Assembly: GCF_958450345.1 (NCBI RefSeq)
Contig: NC_088782.1
Location: 102,888,358-102,952,357, forward strand
DNA: 64,000 bases
Origin: Calliphora vicina
Lineage: Eukaryota > Arthropoda > Insecta > Diptera > Calliphoridae
Direction: 5' to 3'
The position numbers and the translations under genes were made by a program. The notes beneath the pieces are model-generated. The model searched no databases. It was given only the letters and a program-made list of their open reading frames with translations, and was not told where the DNA came from. The stretch's first letter is position 1. Every line of letters starts with the position of its first letter. This document shows, in pieces, positions 10,869 through 21,593 of the stretch.

Positions 10869-12045
10869 GAAGTTTTACTTTACTTCTTTAATTTGAAAAA
10901 AGCGACGTTGAAGCACACAGATTGCTCGCCAAAGCTTATGGTAAATGCTTTTAATCGGTTTCAACGTGCGAGAGATGGTTTGTACGGTTCGGTAGTGATG
11001 ATTTTAACACGCAAGATAAAGATCGCCCAAGCCAGACAAAAAAGTTTGAAGACCAAGAATTGCAGGCACTACTCCATGTAGATTTTTGTCAAACTGAACA
11101 AGAGCTACACTCTAAAAAATGCATGTAAATCTACTACTATAAAGTAAGTTTTCATGTAAACTTACACAATATGCGTAAATTTAAGCACAATATGTTTATC
11201 AAAATCAATTACATACTTTTTTCAGCAAAAATACAAACAAAATGTTTTATTTTAATTTTTTATAATATAATAAGCATTTTATATTTAAAATTACATATAT
11301 TGTGCATAAATTGAAGTTTTACACATAAAGTGTGTAAAGTAATTCAAACGTTTAATATACAAATTGTCAAAATTTTATTTCTAAAAAAAACAAAAATCAT
11401 TTATTATAAAAAAAAATATTTGAATTTACACACAACATGTATTTTTACCCTAATTATAGAAGGAGAAAAGTTTCCTACTATTAATGTAGGAAATTTACAT
11501 GAAAATTTATTAGAGTGTAGCTAAATCATTAGCAGCTAATTACTCAAGCAGCAATTTCAAAACGTTTGCGATCAGTAGCATTCATCGAAAAGCGGAGAAA
11601 TTGGGTACCATACTAAATGAAGCCAAGAGACCTTCAATTCCGAATTGATGTTTGAAAGCTATAAATGAAAATCATTTTTGCATCGAATCTTTACTTGCGA
11701 TGAAAAATGGATTCAATACGAAAAACAGAAGCGTAAGCGATCGTATATAAAACCCGGCCTACCAGCCGCTTCTACAGCAATGCCAAATATTCATGGCGCA
11801 AAGGTTATGCTCTGTAGTTGGTGGAAATCTGACCATAGAATCTTTACCGAACGCGACATATTCGTTTGAAGCCAGTATTTGAATCAGAACGCTCTCTCTG
11901 GGATACACTTCACTTTGAAACAGAGTATCCAATAGTGGCTCGATTCGTTCTTGGCCTCAAAAGATGAGCAGCTCTTTTGGTTCGGAATCCATATGTTGCC
12001 AGAAAGATGAGAAAAGGTCATAGCTAGCAATGGACAATAATTTGA
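10869..12045 (+). pseudogene. mariner transposase, mauritiana-like, decayed and interrupted
   Basis: Several frames together read as a mariner transposase. An N-terminal E-V-L-L-Y-F-F-N-L-K-K leads to E-A-H-R-L-L-A-K-A-Y-G after a frameshift near 10910. This is followed by a C-E-R-W-F-V-R-F-like block and K-F-E-D-Q-E-L-Q-A-L-L (near 11045). After the nested element, the frame 11678-11869 carries the first catalytic Asp in C-D-E-K-W-I-Q-Y (codon 11699-11701), then KRKRSYIKPG and P-N-I-H-G-x-K-V-M-L-C. Sequence then jumps at about 11870-11885 to the C-terminal K-D-E-Q-L-F-W-like and L-P-E-R-W-E-K-like region ending near 12045. The second and third catalytic residues are deleted. No terminal repeats were identified. 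Confidence 0.8.
11108..11517. mobile_element. 410-bp TIR element (MITE) nested in mariner, TA target duplication
   Basis: Terminal inverted repeats begin CACTCTAA and continue imperfectly through CATGTAAAT and a TACTA-type block for about 40 bases. TA is present on both sides (11106-11107 and 11518-11519). Removing the insert and one TA restores the expected mariner reading E-L-A-K-S-L across the join, which confirms both boundaries. The inside is non-coding and rich in GTAAATTTAC-like words. A TA duplication fits the Tc1/mariner superfamily, but the TIR matches no family I can name. Confidence 0.85.
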
Positions 12046-12289
12046 TTAAATTTATATTGTACAAATGTACAAAAAACAAGTAAGAGTACTATATTCGGCA
12101 GTGCCGAATCTTAAATACCCTCTACCTAAATATGATGGTATAACAACTGAAATAATATAACAATTGTTAGAAATACTAGTTTACGAAAAGATATTTTATT
12201 TCAAATGTACAAAAAATTGTATTTAATTCAGCAATTTATAATTTAAATTCCTATTAGAACGTATGAAATTTAACAATTTATATATATAT

Positions 12290-13268
12290 AAAGTGAAAGA
12301 CATAGAAAAAAAGTGATTTTTATTCCTGAGGTTAACATATTATGGGTATTACAGTATCGAGGCTATGAAATTTTAGTTGGGTATGTTACATACCATCGGA
12401 AAGGCTAATGTGTCTAGTTTCTCTGCGTAAGTTTAATTTTTAAGGTTTACACACAAATATGAAAAAAATTAAAATAGTGCAAATTTAAAAACCTTTGTCT
12501 TGAGTTACAAAACATTTATTTTGATGGATATCCCACTCGCATCCCACTAAGCGACCAAAAAGGTTTTAAAGGAAAAGACCTAAGCTTTCTTTTGAGAAAA
12601 AAAAATTAATAAAAAAAGAGTCCATTTTGGAAAAAAAAAGTCAAAAAGGTTTTTGATTTTTCAAAAAAAAGTAAAAAATTGTATGTCTTGAGTTACAAAA
12701 CATTTTTTTTATAGATATCCCACTCGCATCCCACTAAGCGACAAAAAGGGTGTTAAAGGAAAACACATAAGCTTTCTTCTGAGCAAAAAAAAAAAATTAA
12801 AAAATGGGTCCATTTTTTTAAAAAAGTCAACAAAGTTTTTGATTTTGCAAAAAAATTCAAAAATTTTAAATCTTGAGTTACAAAATATTTTTTTTGATAG
12901 ATATCCCACTCGCATCCCACTAAGCGACCATATAGGTCAAAAATATTTTTGATTTAAAAAAAAAAAATCAAAAATATTTTATTAAATTTTTTTAATTTTT
13001 TTTTCGAAAGATTGCATAAATAGCTATCTAAACTATTTGGGACACATTTTGCTAAGAACAATAGGTAATAAGTTATATGGATAAAAAAAAACACCTGTTT
13101 GGCCAAAATGTCAAATTTTGACCTCCTATAACTCAGAGAGTTCTTGACCGATCTTGTTGAAAAATGGTGTTCGAATTACTATCCAATAGAACTAACATTG
13201 GTGCAAATTTCATCGCGATCGGAAGACATCGATTTCAAAAGTTGGTTCACTTGACGTGAAATGCTCCA
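12290..13268 (-). repeat. Repeat D (about 1 kb), copy 1, inside family A head
   Basis: Repeat D recurs at 47488-48024 and 50205-50700 on the plus strand. Its right edge here reads, on the minus strand, GCATTTCATGTCAAGTGAACC, also found near 47493 and 50234. It contains a sub-array with CCCACTCGCATCCCACTAAG and a unit resembling DINE-type text (GATCGGTCAAGAACTC). It is inserted at a TATATA stretch of the short slot seen in the element at 13344. No coding content is visible. Confidence 0.65.
12490..12960 (+). repeat. Tandem repeat, period about 187 bp, three copies
   Basis: The block TCTTGAGTTACAAAAC followed by GATATCCCACTCGCATCCC and an A/T-rich spacer occurs at about 12496, 12683 and 12871, the last copy partial. 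The poly-A-rich spacers vary in length. Single or double units of the same block occur in inverse orientation at about 47815-47875, 50573 and 50668. Confidence 0.75.
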
Positions 13269-13343
13269 TATACAATAATTAGTTAATACGTTTATATCAA
13301 CATTTTTCCCTGTTAAACTCAAGTGAAGAAACAGAGTATTAAT

Positions 13344-15436
13344 AAGTAAGAGTACTATATTCGGCAGTGCCGAATCTTAAATACCCTCCACCTAAATATT
13401 ATGGTATAAAAACTGAAATAATATAACAATTGTTAGAAAGACTAGTTTACGCAGAAAATATTTTATTTCAAATGTACAAAAAATTTTTTCTAATTCAGCA
13501 ATTTATAACTGAAATTCCTATTAGAACGTATGAAATTTAACAATTTATATACATAATAATTAGTTAATACGTTTGGATCAACATTTTTCCCTTTTAACCA
13601 CAAGCGAAGAAACAGAGTATAAAAAAGGGTATACAAATATATTTAGACAAATTTCAAAATATTTGGTTGTGGGACTTATGTGGGAGCTATGACCTATTAT
13701 GATTCGATTGTTTATTTGAGAGCTGTGGCCAATTATGGACCAATATTCACAAAATTCAGTATTATGATTTTTGAATAGAAATTACTGATCTGTGTACTAT
13801 TTTGGTTTAATATATGGATGCTATGACCTATTATGGTCCTAAGTATTTAAGGGCTATTTTTGTAGAATTTCATATAAACAACGCTATTAACAAGAGTGGT
13901 GGACCTTATATGGGAGCTATGCCGAATTATGGACCAATATTTAAAAACTCTTGTAGTACGATTCTTGGGTACAAATTACTGATCGGTGTAAAATTTTGGT
14001 TCAGTATAGATTTTTTTGGATATTTGTGCAGGTTAATGTGTTTTCCTGAAGTGGTTCTTATATGGAGGTTATGACCAATTATGGGCCTATCATCATAAAA
14101 TTTGGTACATAGATTTTTGTATATATTGAATAAATTTGTTTTGAATTTCAACCTGATAACTATATTTGTAAGAAATTTATGAGGATTTTAGTGATTTTCG
14201 GGAGTGGACCTTATATGGGAGCTATGGTTATATATGAACCGATAGTCACCAAATCCAGAAGTATGATTACTGGTTACAAATTACTGATCTGTGCCTAATT
14301 TCATTTTGATATCGATATGTTTTTAATATTTTTTAAGGTTAATATCTTTTTTCGGAAATGGGCCTTATAGGGGAGCTATGACCAATTATCGGCCAATCTG
14401 CATAAAATTTAGTACAGTGATTTCTATGTATATGAGTATTATTTTTGTCGAATTTTAGCATGATAAAGATGTTTATAAGAGATTTATAAGTACTTAACTG
14501 ATTTTCGGAAGTGGACTTTATATGGGAGCTATGGTCAAATATGGACCGATATTCACAAAATCATGTAGTATGATTTCTAAATATAAATTACGGATCTGTG
14601 TGAAATTTTGTTTTGATATTGATATTATTTAGATATTTATGTAGGTTATTGTGTTTTTCGGAAGTGGTCCTTATATGGGAGCTATAACCAATTATCGGCC
14701 GATCTTCATAGAATTAGGTACAGCGATTTTGGTATATATGGGGACTATTTATGACGAATTTCAACTTAATAGCGATATTTATAAGACATTTATGCTTATT
14801 TAAGTGATTTTCGGAAATGAACTTTATACGGTCAAATATGGGCCGATCCACAAAAAATTTGGGGTTGTAATTTTTTTAAGCACGAAACTTATTTCTCCTG
14901 AAGTTTATGTGGATACTGCAATTTTGTAGGCATTTACAGACCTAATAACCATATTTCGTGAAGAAATTTGTATGGAGGCTAAGAGAAATCATGGACCGAT
15001 TCTTATAATTTTCGCCAGAGTTAGTCCCTTTAACATAAAAATAATGTGTGTGCAATTTTATGGTATTATCTGCAATATATTTGCACAAATAAGGAAAACA
15101 ATTTTAATATTATCATGTTTTTTTAGGTTGTCTCACATTTTGGTTCATAACTCTGGTTCCACTGAAACGAAATTGCTGATTTTCAATACCAAACTGCTTA
15201 GGAGAACAGTAAACATTTTTTTTGCAAGTCTACCAATTTTGTTTGCATATTTTGGACGTGGGCGTGTTTTACAGAGACAGACAGACGGATATGGCTCAAT
15301 CGACTTAGAATTTCATAAGGATCAATAATATATATACTTTGTTGGGTCTCAGATGAATATTTCTCAATGTTACACACGGAATGCCAAACTTATATATACC
15401 CTCAATCACCACTTATGGTGGTGGAGGGTATAAAAA
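13344..15436 (+). mobile_element. Helentron-like family A element, nearly full length, short slot
   Basis: The head is at 13344-13625 with the short 50-bp slot (13529-13578) and no RT fragment. Body units of about 153 bp follow, for example GGGAGCTATG at 13687, 13912, 14216, 14371, 14524 and 14676. A reduced GTCY run (CAGACAGACGGA) lies near 15280, a TA run near 15330, and the 3' hairpin with GGTGGAGGGTAT ends at about 15432. The frame 14972-15328 is repeat-derived. It follows directly on the truncated head at 12077-13341. Confidence 0.85.
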
Positions 15437-15449
15437 TAATGAAATAATG

Positions 15450-15690
15450 GAATTATTTCAGCTAGTTTGGACGGGTTTCGTCCTTGGTTTGAAAAATTTG
15501 AGCCAAATTTGATCGAAATATCGTGCTAATTGCGACCTGTACTTTGAACACAAGGTTTACATGGACGCCCAGCCAGACGGACAGACGGACCCAGAAAGTG
15601 ATTCAAAGTCTACCTTTCGACTTTGAATCACTTTCTGGGTGAAGTTACTCTAAAATTGTTGGACGTTACGAAAATATTTAAAACAAAGCA
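15450..15690 (+). mobile_element. Family C remnant with a perfect hairpin
   Basis: The text CAATTGCGACCTGTAC-like, ACATGGAC.CCCAGCCAG and the CAGACGGACAGACGG run matches the 3' third of family C (compare 62170-62260). After CCCAGAAAGTGATT the sequence folds back on itself (separate entry) and only fragments of the 3' tail follow. Head and 3' end are missing. Confidence 0.6.
15590..15639. repeat. Perfect inverted repeat, 21-bp arms, 8-nt loop
   Basis: Arms at 15590-15610 and 15619-15639 are exact reverse complements (CCCAGAAAGTGATTCAAAGT + C). The left arm is the normal family C sequence next to the GTCY run; the right arm is an extra inverted copy, so it arose by local inverted duplication. 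Confidence 0.9.
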
Positions 15691-17530
15691 TTTTAGAGCT
15701 TTTTTTGTGTCTCCTGTAAACTTTGCAAAAGAGACTTATAACGTTTACACACTAAGCTAACGATATATGAAATCTATCAGGGATAATTCATTCAAAAATC
15801 TAATTACAGTTCTAGTGTTTTCTAATAATTCCTTATTTCTTCTACAATTATAAAATGTCATTAATTGTGTATATATGTATACACACAGTTTTATGATCAA
15901 AGTTGATTAGATTTACATATGCGGACACATCAATAACATTAAACTCATTACCATTTTTATTGTAATAATAGTAATGTTTAATAATTATATTTAATAATAA
16001 TAATAATAACAATTTGTATAAAAAAGTCTTACTAATCATTATGGTACATGTGTGTATTTACACACATGACTGAACTTTTGACATCAAATGTGAACTCATA
16101 TGAACAATTAATGTTAATTTGTTTCTATAAATATTTATACAGTTGATTTTTATATTTTCGTCTTTTTTTGTTATTATTACCTTTTGCTATGATTATAAAA
16201 ATACTCATTTATGAATTTTTGTTTTGTTTATTAATTGTGCCGTTTTATCGTTCAATCTGATTTTCTCTTCCATCATTTATAAACGTTTCAATAGCAAATA
16301 TCCGCCCGCCAGATTTTATTCTTTGTTTTTTTTGTGGTTTTTTGGTTATAAATTAAGAGTAATAAACGCTTATTTTAGCTAAAGTTGATTATAGGTTATT
16401 ATTGCTTTTGCTTTAGTCAATTTCAACAAAATTTTGTTTTGGCTTGACTTGACTTATTTAGTTAATAAAATATGCTGGTAATATTGATTAGTGGCAACAA
16501 TATCGGAGGTGAACAAACTATAGCACAATGAAGTACTTAATCCAATATTAGTATATTGGAAAAATTTGATATTAAGGGAATTTCTATTCGCTTGCTTTAA
16601 ATTAAAAATTTAAAAAACCTTAACTTTGTATGGTTCGTTAACTTAAGTTCATTAAATTCCAGCAAGATACATTAAAATTTTTCAACAAACTACAAATTAA
16701 ATAAAAAAATTACTATATATACCTCCTTCGTTTTCTTTTTTTTTTTGCAGAACTAACAACCAAAAGGCAAAATTTATTCATTTTAACTTTTGACATAAAA
16801 ATCATTAAAACCGCAAAACTTTATCGAGCACTTTCGCGTTGATGTTGGCACAACTGTCTATTTATTTATATTTTTTTCTCATCGCGCCAACTGCGTTCTG
16901 CCATCATTTATTATTTATTACAAAACATGCCAGGAAAGGCAGAAAAAATATTTTACCATAGTAATGAATTTGAAAACCTAAAGTTGGTAAAAGTACAACA
17001 AAAAAAAATTTAAATAAAAACTTGCCTTTTACAAAGAGTGACCTTCAAATTTTTGTTTTGAGAAAAAAAAAAACGAAAAAAATAGTAAATTTTTCAAAAT
17101 AATAAGTAAGAATATGAGTAGGAGTGTAATATAAGTATGTATGCAAGCAAATTTGTTTACACACAATGTGTATATTAGGTTGGCCCCAATTAAAATAAAA
17201 ACTTTATTCATTCTAAGACACCGATTCTCAAAATGTTTGACAAGAGTTCAGTATTTGGTGAGCTGGTATACACGTCCTTTTTTAGGGTTTTTATGATTTT
17301 TTTCATATTTCTCGCAATGGAAATTAAAGATTGTTATCATATTAAATATTGTCTCAATGCTGCATCGGAAATATTAGTTTAAGTTCAAAAGCATTCAAAT
17401 TATTGGCATTTTGGGCAAAAAATTAAAATTGAACTATATAGAAATTCAATCTAGTTTGAATTTTATTTGAATTTTGTCCTTGATTTAACAGATATCTAGT
17501 TCAAGATAATAATTTTGAAATAATCATTTT
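15691..17530. other. AT-rich interval, nothing recognised apart from a possible TIR at 17176
   Basis: There are small frames only (15848-16039, 17029-17211), with hydrophobic AT-driven translations and no recognised content. At 17176 TTAGGTTGGCCCC resembles a mariner or MITE terminus; no clear partner is seen nearby. Confidence 0.5.
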
Positions 17531-17877
17531 TTACACCCTACACCACCATATTAGGGAGGGTATTATACGTTTGTGCTGATGTTTGTAACGCCCGAAAATA
17601 TTAGTTCAACGCCTAAAGTATACAAATCATCTCCGAATCGCTTTCTCAATGGCTGGCTCACAGTACATGTAAACTTTGTGAGCAAAGTACAGGTCGAAAT
17701 TTTCTTATACACTGATAAGAAATTGATTCGTATAAATTTTGAAGACTATTTCAATTACTATTATACAGATATTCGACATGTAAACTTTGTGAACAAAGTA
17801 CAGGTCGATTTTCTTATACACTGATTAGAAATTGATTCGTATAAAGTTTGCTAGTTTACTATTTTACAGATATTCGA
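17531..17877 (-). mobile_element. Family C-like 3' end followed by a duplicated segment
   Basis: The 3' end ACACCCTACACCACC..GGGAGGGTATTAT is at 17531-17570 and GTTTGTAACGCC at 17583, as in other C copies. After the ACATGTAAACTTTGTG block the element departs from family C. A segment of about 110 bp (from about 17667) is repeated from about 17778, both copies containing AAGTACAGGTCG and AAATTGATTCGTATAA. It then runs into the 142-bp array, so the array may be this element's interior. Confidence 0.6.
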
Positions 17878-18330
17878 CCACGCCCACTAATCCACTCCCG
17901 CCCATTTCCAGCCAATCTATATAAAATGATAAGAAATCTATTCGGACAAAGTTGGAAGAATCTCGTAATAATAGATCTCAAGATATTTAGAAATAACTAA
18001 TTACCTTGTATGAGAGGTGACACACCTCCAGTTCCCATCCCTCCCATTTTTTGACTAACTTCTTGCACTGATAAGAAATTAACTCATATGGAGTATGATG
18101 CCTTTGACATTTACAGTTCTCCAGATAATCGAAAATAACTATTTACTCTGTATGATAGGTGCCACGCCCACTAATACAATTCCGCCCATTTTTAGCCAAA
18201 CTCTGTATATTGATAAGAGATTAATGCGTACAAAGTTTAAATACTTTTGCAATTATAGGTCTTCAGATAATCGAAATAAACCATTTACATTGTATGGTAG
18301 GTGCCACGCCCACAAATTTAATACTAATTT
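17878..18330. repeat. Tandem array, 142-bp unit, three diverged copies plus a partial
   Basis: Unit starts (CCACGCCCAC or ACACACCTCC) fall at 17878, 18020, 18162 and 18304, exactly 142 bases apart. Each unit has C-rich text (CCCGCCCATTT), then GATAAGAAATTAATTCG-like text, then a TTTACTTTGTATGATAGGTG-like end. Units differ considerably, so the array is old. No coding content is visible. Confidence 0.85.
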
Positions 18331-18499
18331 ACTGAGAACGGTTTGAAGACTTCCACAATTGTAATTCACTACATAAATAACTATTTACTTTTTATAGGCT
18401 CTACCAATTTTGCCCCGTTGTATAACTTTATGATACAAGTTAAGAAAAAAAATATAGCCTATAGCTGTTTCCAAGTAAATATCGATCTACGTTCCAAGT

Positions 18500-18580
18500 T
18501 TCAACAATATCGGTTCAGCCGTTTAGGCGTGATTGCGGAACAAACTTACTAACAAACTTAAAAAGACATTTAAGTATATT
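18500..18580 (+). repeat. Possible non-LTR (RTE-type) 3' tail
   Basis: The text CGGTTCAGCCGTTTAGGCGTG followed by GCGGAACAAACTTAC-type repeats resembles the conserved 3' end of insect RTE-like retroelements and their SINEs. It directly follows the array, so it may instead belong to that element. Confidence 0.3.
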
Positions 18581-18631
18581 AGGGGGGGTCGATTTTTTTC
18601 ACGAAAAATCGTATAGCAGAAACGCGTAGAA

Positions 18632-19301
18632 TGCGTTTGTAATTTTCACAATATATTTTTCCGACCCTATAAGCATATATATTCTGGATCCTTATAGATA
18701 GCGGAGTATTAAGCCATGTCCGTCTGTCTGTTGAAATCAATTTTCTGAAGACCCCAGATATCTTCGGGATCCAAATCTTCAATAATTCTGTCAGACATGC
18801 TTTCGAGAAGTTTGTTATTTAAGATCAGAAAAATCGCTCCACAAATGGCTGAGATATGAGGACAACCTCGATTTTTTACCTATTTTTGACCTATATCTTA
18901 CTAAGTCATTAATATAGACAATATGGATATCTAATGATAGATATTTCAAAGACCTTTGCAACGACGTATATAATACCATAGTAAGTTGGACCCACAATGG
19001 GTCAAAATCGGAAAAAAATATTTTTTAAACAGAATTTTTTTTTTAACAAGAAAAAAAATCTTAAAAATTAAAAAAAAAAAAATTTAAATTTAAAAAAAAA
19101 ATAATTTAAAATTTTTTTTTCCAAAAAATTAAAAAAAAATAAATTTTGTTCGAAAAATTTTTTTTCCCAAAAAATGAAAAAAACATTGGAAAAAAAATAA
19201 ATTTTGTTTACCTAAAAATATTTAAAATTTGTATCTGGAAGTATAATTTGGTGAAGGGTATATAAGATTCGGCACAGCCTAATATAGCTCTCTTACTTGT
19301 T
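18632..19301 (-). mobile_element. Helentron-like family B element, 3' end lost
   Basis: Read leftwards from 19301: ACAAGTAAGAGAGC, the GGC/GCC hairpin, TATACCCTTCACC, long A/T-only tracts (19020-19200), the conserved TAGGTCCAACTTAC-like and GAAATATCTATCATTAG blocks, CTGACAGAATTATTGAAG, the GTCY run CAGACAGACGGAC (about 18718), the GGATCC..TATATA block and CCGACCCTATAA reversed. The usual 3' GGTGAAGGGTATA hairpin is missing. Beyond 18632 is unrelated sequence with a small hairpin (CGATTTTT arms at 18590 and 18604). Confidence 0.8.
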
Positions 19302-20487
19302 TTTAATAGTTTTTTTATTGAATAAAAGACGAAATGCGCAAGATAGGATTTGTTTTTAGACCTATGGTTTCTTGAGGAAACTTTCTTAGAATTTTCCGTA
19401 GATTGCATTCCTCCATAAAATTCGACCCTGCCTATAGTATATATTTATATGGATGGATGAAATCAAGCTAACTAATTTCAGGACGATCGGTTCATAAATG
19501 GTCATAGGTCCAGAACAGAGCTGTAAAAGAATGATTAATTTTTGAATGCCCTCAGGATTTTCAAAATATGAATGGATTTAAATTTGAATGAATTCATTAT
19601 AAATTAAAATTATTGAATTTATTAATTTTACAAATACAATGAATTAAATTTGAATATGAATGAATTAATCATGAGTTAAAAATTTATGAAAAATGGAATT
19701 CAAATTTGAATGACTTCATAATGAATTAAGATTATTGAATGCAATCGTTTCATGTCAAAAAGTAAGTGAATTAAAACTGAATGCATTCCAGAATTTTTAA
19801 TTCATGATAAAGTCATTTCTATTGTTATGAAATTGTATTTGAATTCAAATATAATGGTTTCTAATTGCTTGTTTAAAGTTTCAACCTGTTTCTCAACATT
19901 TATATATCTGGAGACTTCTTATTGTGGACAATTTTTCTTACCGGCAGATTAGCAGCAGTTAACATAACTGTGGATAGTATTACCATATCTGTGGGTGTTA
20001 TTAACATAGCTGTAGAACATACACGATTGAATAAAAACTTTGAGTTGATCATTGTAGAAAAAGAATTTTTCTACAATGATACTGGAAGGAAGATGGCGCT
20101 GTGTATAAATTGTGCAACAGTTACAGTCGGTAGTTAGTTTATCATAGACGCTTTTAGAAGTCATACAAGTGTTTTTTTTAAAGTTTGTAATACAAATGTG
20201 AACATTGAAATAAAGTGAATATTTAAATTGTTGTATAAATTTAAATAAATATTTGCTTTTATTTGCAATCAAAAGTATCTGGTTTATTTTAAGAAAGAAA
20301 ACCACCGCCTTTAAAAGGTAAAAACCTAACAATATTTTAATTCAATTTATGGTTTTGCATTCAAAAGATTTTATTCATGATGAATTATTTATTCTTATTA
20401 ATTCATTGAATGCATTTAATTTGTTTAATTCATGATGAATTAAAATTCAAATATGAATCCAAAAATTAACAAAAATTTAGAAACAAA
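19302..20487. repeat. ATGAATTAA-rich repeat with a possible solo LTR inside
   Basis: Flanking 19440-19520 is text typical of families A and C (CAGGACGATCGGTTC). From about 19520 to 19860 and again from 20340 to 20470 the sequence is dense in GAATTAA/TTAATTC words, in both orientations (GAATGAATTAATCATGA-like). This suggests one old element whose ends fold on each other. A left edge near CAGAGCTGTAAAAGAATG (19513) has the look of a hAT terminus, but I found no clean partner. Confidence 0.4.
19887..20331 (+). repeat. Possible solo LTR (about 445 bp)
   Basis: The segment begins TGTTTCTCAACA and ends CCTAACA, so it has the TG..CA form. It contains AATAAAGTG (about 20210) as a possible polyadenylation site. 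It interrupts the ATGAATTAA-rich repeat on both sides. I could not find a target duplication or any internal retrovirus-like gene, so this is a weak call. Confidence 0.25.
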
Positions 20488-20660
20488 TGACGTAACATAA
20501 TTACAGGACGATTGTTCCATAATTGGGCATAGCTCCCACTTCCAAAAATCACTCATGAAAACAAAATAATTGAAATTCTAATAGAATAATGATTTGCTTG
20601 TATACTAAGTGTAGGGTATTATATGGTCCGTCTTTACCGATTATACTTTTTTACTGGTTT
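20488..20660 (-). mobile_element. Family C 5' head fragment, diverged
   Basis: On the minus strand it reads head, then TACCCTACACTTAGT, then the TTCAATTATTTTG and AGTGATTTTTGGAAG blocks of family C. The head hairpin is degraded (GGTAAAGACGGACC). Only the first 170 bases of the element remain. Confidence 0.55.
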
Positions 20661-21593
20661 TAATTTGTAATATCGGCACCTTATATTTCCTCCATACAAA
20701 CGAGGCCACCCTAATGCAATAATTCTATACTTATACATACTTATTAAAAGTTTGTTTGTATGTGTGTAATTATATACAATCTTGAAATAAATGACGATGT
20801 CCTATATTCTTACCCATACTCTAATTTATGTAGGGGTTTGCTGTCTTGGAGAACAAGTGCGAAAATGTGTTATTAAATGGCGTTAATGGTGTGTAAAGTG
20901 TATATATATACAATATTTTGGTTGACTGGTCGCTTTTTGACAGTTATATACCCACTCTTACATAAAATGTTATAAGAAATATTCGCATGTACACTCACAC
21001 CCACTTGGCAATACAAAAATATGTATGGACATTAGGTTGCCCCTCTCAAAAATGGTTTGTGAATGTTCCACACTAAAATTAAAGAATATTTCAATCGACT
21101 TTTGTTTATATATTTTAAACAAATTTTTTTTTCATCAACAATTTTTTCACCCAAAATTAATTTTAATATTTATGTTAAAGCTCACTTTTGTTGGAGCGTA
21201 TATAAGATTCTTAATAGTTTTTATTCAATTTTCCTTATAAGAAACTTTTTGCAATTAGGTTATCTTATGTCAGAAAATGCAAATCTTTTTAGAAAAGATA
21301 TCTTGTTTCATAGAAATGGGTTACCCTAATTTCATAAATATATGTATGTATATAAACGCAGACAGCCATAAACAATAAATACATACTTCAGTAGAGAAAA
21401 TTAGAAAACCAAATAATTGGTGGTGGGTGGTTGGTTTGGGGATAACTGTGATGACATTTTTCTGATTTTTATAGTTTAATAAGATTAATCCATTGAGAAC
21501 CAATTTTCATTAATATTAATATCTTAATTTGGCTGCTGCTCAAAACATTTTAAGCTGAACAAGTAAGAGTATACTTGTATATGTGACAATAAA
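20661..21593. other. AT-rich interval with a possible 300-bp MITE
   Basis: Between about 21034 and 21330, TTAGGTTGCCCC on the left and, inverted, TTAGGGTAACCC on the right may be the ends of a mariner-like MITE. No TA duplication is visible. Frames 21025-21240 and 21063-21329 inside it have no recognised content. Just before the next element, a stray ACAAGTAAGAG (21558) resembles a family B head start and may be a short head fragment. Confidence 0.35.

Larger units (their letters stand above)
12077..13341 (+). mobile_element. Family A 5' head carrying a roughly 1 kb foreign repeat
   Basis: A normal family A head starts at 12077 (ACAAGTAAGAGTACT; hairpin arms ATTCGGC/GCCGAAT). After CCTATTAGAACG the slot that is 50 bp in the next copy is expanded to 12262-13297 by repeat D. 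The head then resumes at CAACATTTTTCCC and stops at CAGAGTAT (13341), immediately followed by another family A head at 13344. It is therefore a truncated head tandem to a full element. Confidence 0.75.

Noticed and set aside
17878..18330. 142-bp periodic block considered as a CRISPR-like or gene-array structure
   Set aside because: The units are contiguous, diverged, and non-coding; this is an ordinary tandem repeat.
19949..20332. 127-codon minus-strand frame
   Set aside because: Hydrophobic, AT-driven translation inside a possible solo LTR; no recognised domain.
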